Source: Flammulina velutipes
Lineage: Eukaryota; Basidiomycota; Agaricomycetes; Agaricales; Physalacriaceae
Assembly: GCA_011800155.1 (NCBI GenBank)
Contig: CM022377.1
Coordinates: 1,178,001 to 1,242,000 of the forward strand
DNA: 64,000 nucleotides
Direction: 5' to 3'
A program made the translations under genes and the position numbers. Position 1 is the first letter of the stretch. Each line of letters begins with the position of its first letter. A model generated the notes under the pieces. It had not been told where the DNA came from and searched no databases. It worked only from the letters and a program-made list of their open reading frames with translations. Shown here piece by piece: positions 45,775-55,062 of the stretch.

Positions 45775-46656
45775 ATGTCCGAAATCCATCTTCGCGAAAC
45801 GCCACAACAAGAGACACCGCGCCGAAAGCGAATTCCAAAGAAAACAGAATTGCCATTGCCATTTTCTTACAGTCCAAGCGACGATGGCACAGACGAGAAC
45901 CTCTTGATCCTTCTGCACGGGCTCGGTATGATTTCTATCTCGTGTCCCATCGTTCTTACTGACTTCTCCAAGGTGATTCTCATACACCATTCTTCAAGCT
46001 GGGATGCTCTTTCAAGCTTCCTCAGACCGCTGTACTCTCTTTGAGAGCACCAGAACAGTGAGACGGCATATACATACCCACAAAGCGGAATCTAACCTTC
46101 ATGAAGAATCCCATATCTCTATGAACAAGCCTTCCAATGGTACGAATCGTTTGATCTCCTAGGAGAACTCATACAGAATCCAAATCCAACTCCGGCTCTC
46201 GACGTCCTCACTAAAGTTATTCAAGCGTTGACGAACGGCTTCAACTGGCCTCCACATAGACTTCACTTCTTTGGATTTGCTCAAGGCGGTAGCGTCGCTG
46301 CAGAGTTAGCAATCCGATGGTGGAGGTCTTCCTCGCCAAAGTCACCCTTCGGATCCCTAGTATCCATCTCCGGACCTCTACTATCATACCCTACTCTGGA
46401 CAACCTGAGCTCTACACCCGTCCTTCTAGCTCATCGAAAACCTCCAGCGGAACCATCTATGCCCAAGAACGCTCTGGCCGCGTTCAAGAAGGCATTCACG
46501 TCCGTCCAGGATGTCGTTTTAGATAGCTCAAAATCCGGAATGCCAGCTTCAAGGGCGGAGTGGGAGCCCATTATGCGATTCTGGAGCGAGAGGCTTGGAA
46601 AGCGTCAGGTTGATGGGTTGTACGAGGTCTTGAGTGGCGTTTCCCCAGCGTCGTAG
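45775..46656 (+). CDS. Phospholipase/carboxylesterase-like protein with altered nucleophile motif
   Basis: An alpha/beta-hydrolase of the LYPLA/carboxylesterase type. It starts MSEIHLRETPQQETP. ENLLILLHGLGD marks the oxyanion region, PQTAVLSLRAPEQIPYLYEQAFQWYES the next strands. The nucleophile elbow reads LHFFGFAQGGSVAAELAIRW: the position normally held by Ser (G-F-S-Q-G-G) is Ala, encoded by GCT near 46275. SISGPLLSYPTL, TPVLLAHRKPP and a C-terminal VLSGVSPAS follow, but no clear catalytic Asp/His pair is evident after the elbow. Two short introns lie near 45925-45972 and 46048-46104. It may be a pseudo-enzyme, or Ser two residues further on (GGS) may serve. Length (about 260 residues) fits the family. 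Confidence 0.8.
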
Positions 46657-46829
46657 TATGCACCAAACTAGTATCGCCGATTGCTTACACTTCTCTCGTA
46701 TGCACCACCATTTTACCCACCATATACGCATTGATGGATTCTTATCATATTCTCCAGATTTTCGCAATAACACCTGAAATTCAACTGTAACCTTTCCACG
46801 TATACTCTGTTTTCAGCGCGAAATCCAAA

Positions 46830-47320
46830 TCAGCCCGAGAGGGGAGAACAACTGAACGAGCTGATCAGGTCGTTAAAGTTCTGCGTCCCAGAAAGTCCCT
46901 GAACATTAAACATCGACCAAGTGCCACCCGTAAGCACGGCTACGTCGTGTCCATTCACCCCTCCATTGATGCAGCCGTAGTCACTGCTTAGCGTCAGTAT
47001 GCGGGCTCGAGGGACAGAAAGAAACGCACTCATAAACGGTGCAGATGAACCCAGCAGGGACTTGAGCATTCGAGATCTCGTTGTTGAGGAAGCTAAGACC
47101 GCCCGTCAAGCTGGTGCAGGTGTCGGATACGACTGGGATGACAACACAACCCGAGGGTGGGTTGATAGCGCCCGAGCACAGCGTGATAGTCGCCGGGGCC
47201 TTCTGCGCAAAGTGAGTACATGGGAGGTAGTATGCAATCGCAACCTACTGCAGGCGCAGCAGATGAGACTGCGACGAACGTCAAGATGGTAAGGATGGAT
47301 TTGAACTTGAGGGAAAACAT
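46830..47320 (-). CDS. Small secreted cysteine-containing protein, beta/gamma-crystallin-like
   Basis: Three exons give a protein of about 130 residues. Exon 1 encodes a signal peptide (MFSLKFKSILTILTFVAVSS, cleavage likely after SAAPA). Exon 2 reads ATITLCSGAINPPSGCVVIP and ends AGFICTVYD. Exon 3 reads DYGCINGGVNGHDVAVLTGG, WSMFNVQGLSG and ends FSCSPLSG. Introns begin GTAGGTTGCG and GTGCGTTTCT, with phase kept. Six cysteines in the mature part suggest three disulfides. The strand pattern and the C-V-Y...GC...DVAVLTGGTW...F...SFSC layout resemble crystallin-like small secreted proteins of Agaricomycetes, which are often induced in fruiting or host contact. The function is unproven. Confidence 0.8.
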
Positions 47321-47872
47321 CGCAGTAGACTGGATCTGTTGGATAATACTGGGAAACCGCCCAGGCTTTATAGCTTTCACTCGACAGGTTTCGAGTGGTC
47401 GCACATGAGCTTTCCAAGCAAGACACTTGTCAGTTCTTCCTAGAGATGACTTCCTTGTGAGCTCAGTGCTCGGTAAATAATTGACTCCGGCACACAGATT
47501 TGACTGCCTGTTGGCTTGTAGGAACAAAGACCCCTCGATTTTCCGGAGACTAAGAGTTCCGACTCTTGCACCGGTTCAACAAACGAACTTCTGAACATCC
47601 AGCAGACGATGGAGGTACGAAACTTGGCCAGGTGTCTCGAAATCGAATGATACAGCAACCGCTGACGCTAAAGTGATAGATATTAGAGGCGACGTCGACG
47701 TTACAAATGGATAGCGTATGATGGTAAATGTCCGAGTGATGGTCACAAGGCAAGCGATGGGTCCCAAGCGGCCCATATTATATGATACAGTAATTCCATT
47801 CTGAAATGGTACTGTCAGCACCGAACTCCCAGAAAGAAGGAAAATACGCACTTAGATTTATACCGTTACTAG
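47321..47872. other. Intergenic
   Basis: Between two minus-strand genes. Short frames only; one (47576-47851) contains hydrophobic stretches but no clear protein family. It should hold the crystallin-like gene promoter. Confidence 0.35.
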
Positions 47873-50019
47873 TTAGTCGTCGGAGACACGCCCCACTGGT
47901 GTCCTATTCCACAAACGACAATACGAAGCCAAAACGTCCTTCTCGATTCCGGGAACGTAGGACTTGCACGGGCAACAACCAGCCGCCAACTCAATTGAAG
48001 GCTCATCCTGAATCTCCAAATCTCCACTCTCCACATAATCCTTCCCAACACTATCCCATAGCTGATGCGCACACTCCGCCCCATAGACCTTCATCCATAT
48101 AACGGCGAGCTTTCCCACAACAGCGGTAATATCCTCCGCCTGAGTGTCCACCACCGCAAGCTGATAACAGTCCTGCAGCTTCACCGTTCGGGTTGTCTGC
48201 ACGAATGTTTCCTGCAGTACGCTGTCCCGCAGATACAAGATCGAATCCTTGCCCACGCTTTCCCAGCTGACTTTCTTCAGCCCTCCCCTGGTGCGGGCTC
48301 GTCGAATCCGCTTGTACCATATCCTCTCCTGTGAGCGAACGACGTCTCCATCCCGACCACGTCGGCATAGAATCATGAAATCTGATTCCTTCTTGCACGC
48401 TTCCACGAACTGCTCCGTTTTGGGGTCAGTCAAGGAAAGGCCCATGCAAAGGACGAGGTTCGTTTCTGTTTCCGACCATTGCGGTCGGCGGTCCAAGCAG
48501 CTGTTGCATTTACTGATGGTGTATCGTGGATTGTACTGAGTGGGCTCGAGACTGTTGACCAATGATCCGCATAACATGAGAGCGCTGCCTCGCTCGACTG
48601 GATGCCAACATTTGAGGTAGGATTGGTTGACGTTCGTTCGCGTGAGGATAACGTAGCGCGTCAATCCAGCAACTTCATCCACCTAGAATACGTCAACACC
48701 AAGTCGGATAATCGTGAGCAATTTGGCTTACAGAGACGCAAATGTTGCGGAGGCAGGTGTAGCATTTGACGATGGAGGTGAAGTGGGCCCAGGCACGGAA
48801 AGGCCATTGCATACCACTCTGCGTCTTGTAGACCCGTCCTCCCAAGAGTACAACGTAGTCGGCAGCATCAGACGTATCATCCTTTGGTCGAAGGACGTCG
48901 TCAATGGCAGCCCGAGCCTCGTTAGTGTAGAGCTCTTTGAGGGCCGTCCAGAACTTCTCTAACGTATTCACCTCCAGATCCGCATCCTCCAGAAACTCCA
49001 TGACAGACTCATACGCCTGGCATTGCACCATTAGCGAAGCATCCGTATACACCGCCCGCCGAACAATGGCGTAGATGACCTCGAGACGTTCTTTGTAGAG
49101 TTTAGATTCCGCGGGAGCACAGTATCTCGCCATCCGTGTATAGATCTTCTCCCGCAACGCCGTCACCTTTTCGCGGAGTGCAACTTCCAAAGGATCTTCG
49201 ACGTCGGCGAAGGCGTTTTGGCATTGACGGAGTTTGCGTTCGAAGGAGCGGCTGGAATTAGAATCCGAATCCGTGTCCGAGGAGGTACTTTTCGAAAGCG
49301 AGCTATCGTCGTATCCCGAGCATTCTAGAGTGGAATCGGAGGGGTCGTTTGACTGCTTCAGTACCCAAAGAGCATTCTGCGAGATGAGGATGAGTTCATA
49401 GGTCCTTCTCTCGACTTCTGAGAGCAGCCGTTCTGTGTCAGTCTGCTGCTTGACGAGAGCCCTCCAAAATTGTTGATGACCAAAGTCCTATTGCGGGTTA
49501 GCTAGTTGAGAAACGTTGGGCGGATGAACATGCCATGTCATTGCTGGAGGGTTTCATGTAAACAGAGAGATAGGATGGAATAGGGTATGAATACCCACCC
49601 AAAAAATCGCTCTGTGAAGTACTCTCGTGCGTCGATACATCTACAGTCAAGATTAGTCTGAGGTTTAGAAGAATTGAAATTGACGGACCGAGTAATGAGA
49701 CGGTATTTGCACATAAGGGACCCATGCCAGGCTCGCAGACGATCAAGCGACGCGCAAACGCGTACTCGGGGTGCAGTGGTGCAGGCGGTGGTCTGGTCGA
49801 TCTTTCGCAGGGAATTATGGTGGGTCTTGTAGTTCAGATAGAGTTTCATGCGCTCCTGTATAGAAATAAAGAAAAGTTTGCATAGAAAGAGCCGAAACCT
49901 ACCTCGTTGTGACGAGAGCACCACGGCAGACCTGACGCCGCCGTAGCCTGGCAGGGCTTCATGGCAGTGTCGAGAGCAGCACAGAGTCCAAAGCATTCAT
50001 GTCTGCAGGTTTGGACCAT
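47873..50019 (-). CDS. Large unknown protein with Cys-rich N-terminus
   Basis: I do not recognise a named family. It starts MVQTCRHECFGLCAALDTAM, followed by KPCQATAASGLPWCSRHNE, a Cys/His spacing that could bind zinc. Short exons then encode RMKLYLNYKTHHNSL, CKYRLITRC and REYFTERFF. A coiled-coil-prone region follows (FWRALVKQQTDTERLLSEVERRTYELI, FERKLRQCQNAF, ALREKVTALREKIYTRM). The next part is VLLGGRVYKTQSGMQWPFR, then YTCLRNICVSVDEVAGLTRYV. The last 270 residues include CNSCLDRRPQW, VKLQDCYQLAVVDTQAED and a C-rich LAAGCCPCKSYVPGIEKDV. It ends GRVSDD. Introns of 50-60 nt link the exons. Similar Cys-start proteins are frequent in Agaricomycetes. Confidence 0.68.
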
Positions 50020-50319
50020 TATTTCAGAGTAAGCATAGATAACGAGGGAAAGGGAAAAGAGTGGCGCAGTTGGAGATAGTACTTTATAAGTGAGGGAAAG
50101 AGCGTAAAGACAAGAACCAATCAGAGGCCGCGTTGGGCAATTATTTGCCACGTGATTGTGGCGCGTGATGGTTTTCGCGTACCGTCGTGGTCCCGTCGAA
50201 GCTCGTCATGAGTACCTCCATGGTCTTGGACGTTATCCATAGTTTGCTATTGGAAGGCGTGAAACCAATAATATACACGAAAGGACCGGTCTAAGCCTCG
50301 ACCATAATGTACACTTCGT
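50020..50319. other. Intergenic
   Basis: The 300 bases between two minus-strand genes contain a CACGTG E-box at about 50151 and no recognisable gene. Confidence 0.4.
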
Positions 50320-52368
50320 TTAGACCTCCGACTCCTTGTTATCCAATTTCTTCTTGTCGCCCCGGCCCTCCTTGTCGTTTAAGCTGGTCTTTGCAAACTG
50401 GTCGACGAGGGTATCGGCATCTGTGCCGTCAACAGAGATATCATCCTGCTTCTTCAGTGTCTCCGAGTCCTCACTAGGGTGGTTCTCATTATGATGATGC
50501 ATGATCGATGCGGTCTCCATAACTTCGCGATCGCTCTCTTCCTTGTACAGCTTGACATTGTCCGAAAGCTCCTGCGCTCCAGAGCTAAGGTGACCTGAAG
50601 CAAGGGACGACATCCTGTTGAGGGCGGTGATACTGAACGCAGCTTTGCGCCATAGCTGCTTCGCGTTGAGCGCCTTCTTGACGAACGGTAACAAATCAGT
50701 TGGGCCACCGCTCGGGCTCGAGGGATCAGGAACGAAGTGCGGTGTAGTGTCAGCCAGCCACTGGAACGAACATTAGAAGTGAGAAATTTGAACTGGATGA
50801 TATGTCCCACCTTGTGTTGTAGAGCTTGCGACGCAGTAGGGCGGCTCGAAGGATCGATCGTAAGGCACTCCCTCACAAAGTCACGAGCAGTATCGCTGAC
50901 GTTCGCCCAGTATTCTTCAGGCTCAAACTTGTAGTCGCCTACGATTATAGCCTCCATCTCTTGCTGTTGCGAGTCCCTGTCGAACGGCGTGTATCCAGCG
51001 AGTAGGAAGTAGGTGATGACACCCATTGCCCAAACGTCGACAGGCTTGCCGTGGCCAGCTAAACGTCCAATTAGCGCACTCCGAAGTAGATGGGTGAAGA
51101 GGCATACTCTTTTTGAAAATCTCAGGCGCCATGTACCCAGGCGTTCCGCAAATTTCGGTGAGCATGTTGAGCTTCTCCTCTTCCATCACACGACTGAGGC
51201 CAAAGTCTGCTATCATGATATCCGCTTCTTCGGCTTTGGTGCGGAAGAGCAGGTTTTCAGGTTTCAAATCTGTATAGAACGATGAGCCTGATACGACGCG
51301 GTTGCAGCGGAGATACGTACCGCGATGTACGATACCACACTTGTGGATGTACCCCACGGCCTCGAATATCGTGCGGATGAGGGCGGCAGCGTCCCTAAGG
51401 CAAAATGAGCGGGTGGGACATAATTTGGGAGAGATACCGACGCTTCATAGTAGTTTCCCTTTGCGCAGATACGGTCGAATAGTTCACCTCCCGTACATAG
51501 ATCGAAACAGAGATAGAGATTGTGGGATGTCTAGATAGACAATCAGCTTCGGAAATGGGGGTGAACGGGTCTGTTCTACCTCAAAGTAGTCTCGTAGAGT
51601 GACAATGTTCTTGTGCCCGCTGGATATCTTCTTGAGGACGGCGATCTCATTTCGCACCTGATATAGACGAATTTTAGTGAAACCTTCAATGAATCGACAA
51701 TTGCACTGCGCACCATATGCTCCCTTCCTTCCATGAGCTTCTTGTTGATGACTTTGCAGGCAAAGTACTCTCCTGTCTTGACATGAATAGCTTCCTTGAC
51801 GATAGCGTATGTCCCGCTTCCCAGCGTCTTTCCAGTGCGGTACTGGCGAAGTGTCAGAGCGGGGGCGGGAACAACGCTCTGTGACATACCTGGCATGGAA
51901 CCGTCGCACCAGGAGCCATTATTGGTAGTATTGGCGGAGGAACGGTTGGCGTCTGGGAAGTGACTGATGGTGCTGATGGTCGTATCTAGAAGAAGGGCGC
52001 GACGACGGTGAGCGCTACTGGACTACAAGAGCGGCTTCTCCCGAAGTAGAGAGAGATGGTGGAAGGAAGGAGGAGAGACAATCCAACCGTCGAAAGCAAA
52101 GTAGGGGCTTGGCACAGCCACGCATCAAATGAATTTATCGAAAACTCACGCTTTCAATTTGGGCGCCCAGCGCACTCTGCGGAGGTTCTCGCCGTTCGGG
52201 CTGCTCTTCCTTGGGTTTCTGGGCTGAAAACGTTGCTGATAGGCGGTTACGCAATGCGCTGACCGTCGGGGTCAAAGTAGGCGGCCCAGTAGGCGTGCTT
52301 GCCCGAGACGAAGATTGACTGTCTCGGTGTTTTCGTCCACTGAAATGTCGACTTTGTTGAGCACCCAT
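50320..52368 (-). CDS. CMK1: Calcium/calmodulin-dependent protein kinase I type
   Basis: A CAMK-group Ser/Thr kinase. The catalytic domain has YRTGKTLGSGTYAIVKEA (glycine loop), YFACKVINKK (ATP Lys) and IVHRDLKPENLLF with HRD split by an intron near 51265-51320. ADFGLSRVM (DFG), CGTPGYMAPEIF (activation-loop Thr conserved), VDVWAMGVITYFLLAGYTPF and PSSRPTASQALQHKW complete it. The C-terminal ~125 residues hold the expected regulatory helix (FVKKALNAKQLWRKAAFSI, a basic amphipathic calmodulin-type segment) and an acidic tail ending KKLDNKESEV. The first exon, 52135-52368, encodes MGAQQSRHFSGRKHRDSQSS, so Gly2 could be N-myristoylated. It joins through a Ser/Thr-rich exon (DTTISTISHFPDANRSS) to the kinase domain. 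If that join is wrong, the protein would start near 51896. Confidence 0.9.
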
Positions 52369-52794
52369 GAGAATGAGGTGGGTGGATGCAGGAAGGAGGA
52401 TGTGCGGTGGCTGTGAGCCTTATACACTTTAACGTCATACACCGCCTCGTTGTCTGACGAGCTGCGCATGGGAGTGCATGACTTGACGATCTTGACCAAC
52501 AGAATTTGACGCTGTTTCAGAAGTCGGAATTCATTTCGAAGATCACCAAGAATAGGGAAATTAAGTAGTGCGCCACATTCTTCTATTTTCTGCTCCCCAA
52601 GGTTGACTTGGGGGCACTCAGTTGCACACGCTGCACCGGTGTTGCCAATGCATGGCATCAGCACGCCACCGTTATCTATGAGCTGGAATGACTCATTTGC
52701 TAGGGAGACGGTCTCGTGTGTTTTCAATGCGAATCAAATGGTTTCTCCTTTTCTCACCGTCGGATTGGAGCAGCGCTAAAACTACTGGTGATAA
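52369..52794. other. Intergenic, CMK1 promoter to tRNA-Ser
   Basis: No domain was recognised in the overlapping open frames. This should be the kinase promoter/5' UTR, and near 52750-52794 the tRNA 5' flank. Confidence 0.4.
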
Positions 52795-52876
52795 GGCGCT
52801 ATAGCCAAGTGGTTACGGCGACAGATTAGAAATCTGTTCCTCTTTGAGGGCGCAGGTTCAAATCCTGCTGGCGTCG
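52795..52876 (+). tRNA. tRNA-Ser (anticodon AGA)
   Basis: An 82-nt class II tRNA. The acceptor GGCGCTA pairs with TGGCGTC (two G:U pairs), discriminator G. D arm GCC-AAGTGGTTAC-GGC. Anticodon stem ACAGA/TCTGT with loop TTAGAAA, anticodon AGA. Long variable arm with CCTC/GAGG pairing, typical of serine tRNA. T arm GCAGG-TTCAAAT-CCTGC. No intron. A T4 Pol III terminator follows at 52887-52890. Confidence 0.95.
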
Positions 52877-53020
52877 CTTGAATCTCTTTTGAAAAGTTCT
52901 TTTTCGGACTTCAAAATCACAAACGATGCGCTCCATCAACTGTCTCACAAGGTAGGTGTGTTGCGTAACACTGGCGTAACACAAAGATCAAGTACAACAA
53001 TTACAGTCACTCTAAAGTCA

Positions 53021-53406
53021 CTAATACTTTAGGATAATATAGAGAGCTGTACGCAGTATAAGTAGAGCACCAGGCGCGCGTTGCAGATGACATACCGTGG
53101 ATGATTCCTGGGCTGCGAGAAGGAATTAGTGTCGAACGAGTGGAGTTGACAGAAGAACACTCACATCCATCCTAGAACGGTCAACAAGATGTTGATGAGC
53201 TATTCACCATGGTCAGATACGACGGGTACAAAATGGAGGGTACAACTCACAAAGTCCGAGTTGCATCCTCTCTCGAAGAAAACACCCAGCGGGGGCAAGA
53301 CGATTGCCACGAGAATCTACGGCCACAAACAAGATAAGCAAGACGTTGCTTCGTTTCCCAGTCCACTCGACATTACCTTGCAAATATCAGAAGCAGTGAA
53401 GGCCAT
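53021..53406 (-). CDS. PMP3: Plasma-membrane proteolipid PMP3 (stress-response family)
   Basis: A 57-residue hydrophobic protein with two membrane segments. Yeast Pmp3 and plant RCI2 homologues tune plasma-membrane potential under salt and cold stress. It is assembled from five exons: MAFTASDICK (53377-53406), ILVAIVLPPLGVFFERGCNSDF (53251-53316), a 35-nt exon LINILLTVLGW (53165-53199), a 17-nt exon (53096-53112) completing IPGIIH, and the last exon giving ALYIILKY (53021-53046). All introns are GT...AG and phases agree. The spliced protein matches the family nearly residue for residue over its full length. The short exons leave no long open frame, so frame-based annotation would miss it. No other gene lies in 52877-53840. 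Confidence 0.93.
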
Positions 53407-53840
53407 TGGTCGTTACAGTCGTGGTGGTATGAAACTGGGTGGTGGGCGTAGGCAAGAATGCGGGCATCGGAAGGTCTTAAATCCTCTGTAATCTGCCGGC
53501 CTGCAGGTAATTACCTCCGTCCGATGACGTTTTGCCGGGGGGCACACAATCAGCAATTTGAATTGGACGGGGAGACGCGTAGAGGCAACGTAGAGGCGTG
53601 TTCTTGGCGTGGCAGGCTAGCCTCGTGCGCGAAGAAGCAATATTTAGCGGATGCGGCTAGGAAGTCCAGGAAATCGTACGGAGTTTAGCACTATTGAGCT
53701 TTAACATTGCGGGGGAAAATATGTAGCGAGTGCAGTGGTCCATGTTCAATGACAACAGCAGAAGTGTGGCGGCTCGGGCTGTCACATCACATGCGTGTGA
53801 CCGAGCGCGACCTAACGCGACTTGAACTCAAACCATCACG
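53407..53840. other. Divergent region PMP3 / thymidylate synthase
   Basis: Contains two small open frames on + (53458-53688, 53707-53925) with no similarity. Expected to be the shared promoter of PMP3 (-) and thymidylate synthase (+). Confidence 0.4.
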
Positions 53841-54833
53841 ATGGCCGTCGAAACTCCTGCCAATGGCCACACTACTCCCGACCACGACGAAGCACAGTAT
53901 CTCGATCTCATTCGACGCGTTCTAGATACTGGTGCCGTACGCCCTGATCGTACTGGCACTGGCACTAAATCCATCTTTGCCCCACAAAATCTACGATTTT
54001 CCCTCGCCGATTCAACGTTTCCCCTACTCACCACGAAGCGCACCTTTATGCGCGGAATTGTGGAGGAACTGCTGTGGTTCATACATGGATCAACCGATTC
54101 GACTCTGCTGTCCAAGAAGGGCGTCAAGATCTGGGACGGCAATGGCTCCAAGGCGTTCTTGGAGGGGCGCGGACTTGGGCATCGGCGGGAAGGTGACTTG
54201 GGGCCTGTTTACGGCTTTCAATGGCGCCACTTTGGAGCAGAGTACGGGGATTGCGATCAGGACTATACCGATAAGGGTGTTGATCAGCTGAAGGAATGTA
54301 TCGAAAAGATCAAGCACAATCCCACCGACCGGCGCATCATTATGAGCGCTTGGAATCCCAAAGGTATTTCTGGATCCTTTTGGGCGCGTTGATAGCGCTG
54401 ACGACGCGTCCTGGCAGATATCCCTCTCATGGCCCTCCCTCCTTGCCATATGATGTGCCAGTTCTACGTGCATCTACCACCGCCAGAGGCACCGGAACAG
54501 AAGCCCAAGCTGTCGTGCTTGATGTACCAACGTTCTGCCGATTTGGGGCTGGGTATCCCATTTAACATCGCGTCGTACGCGCTTTTGACGCACATGGTGG
54601 CGCATGTCACGGGCACTGATGCGCATGAGCTCATCATCCAGCTCGGAGACGCGCATGTCTACTTGGACCATGTCGACGCGCTCAAAACGCAGCTGCAGAG
54701 GGAGCCCAAGGCGTTCCCGAAGCTTAGGTGGGCGCGGGATGACATTACGGACATAGAGGATTTTGTGTACGGTGATGTTGTGCTGGAAGGGTATGACCCC
54801 CACCCAAGCATTCCGATGAAGATGAGCGTGTAA
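53841..54833 (+). CDS. CDC21: Thymidylate synthase
   Basis: Converts dUMP to dTMP with methylenetetrahydrofolate, the only de novo route to thymidine. Two exons: 53841-54363 and 54418-54833, with a 54-nt intron (phase 1). Exon 1 reads [51 protein letters not shown] and [15 protein letters not shown], ending [13 protein letters not shown]. Exon 2 opens [18 protein letters not shown] with the catalytic Cys in PPCH. It continues [35 protein letters not shown] signature (here [19 protein letters not shown]), and ends SIPMKMSV. All substrate-binding motifs are intact. The length (about 312 residues) is normal. Confidence 0.97.
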
Positions 54834-55062
54834 CGTTATTTATGTTAGTGTTTATTCCAAGTTGACTTGAGTCAGCTACGCTGAGCTTGCTACTTCAGGC
54901 CGCTTCACTTGAGTCCGGCGGCAAATGGTCACGTTGTGACACGGGTATTCCTCGTGCGTTCCAACGTGTTTTCAACGTTTCTGGCGGATATTATGCTCAG
55001 CATTGTCTGTGCTCATCCATTTCGTTCTTCTACTCTGATTCTCACCTTTTAAAGGGCGAGGA

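Noticed and set aside
53189..53688. Plus-strand open frames as a small gene
   Set aside because: The minus strand carries PMP3 in the first half with perfect family match; the plus frames are antisense shadows or unrelated.
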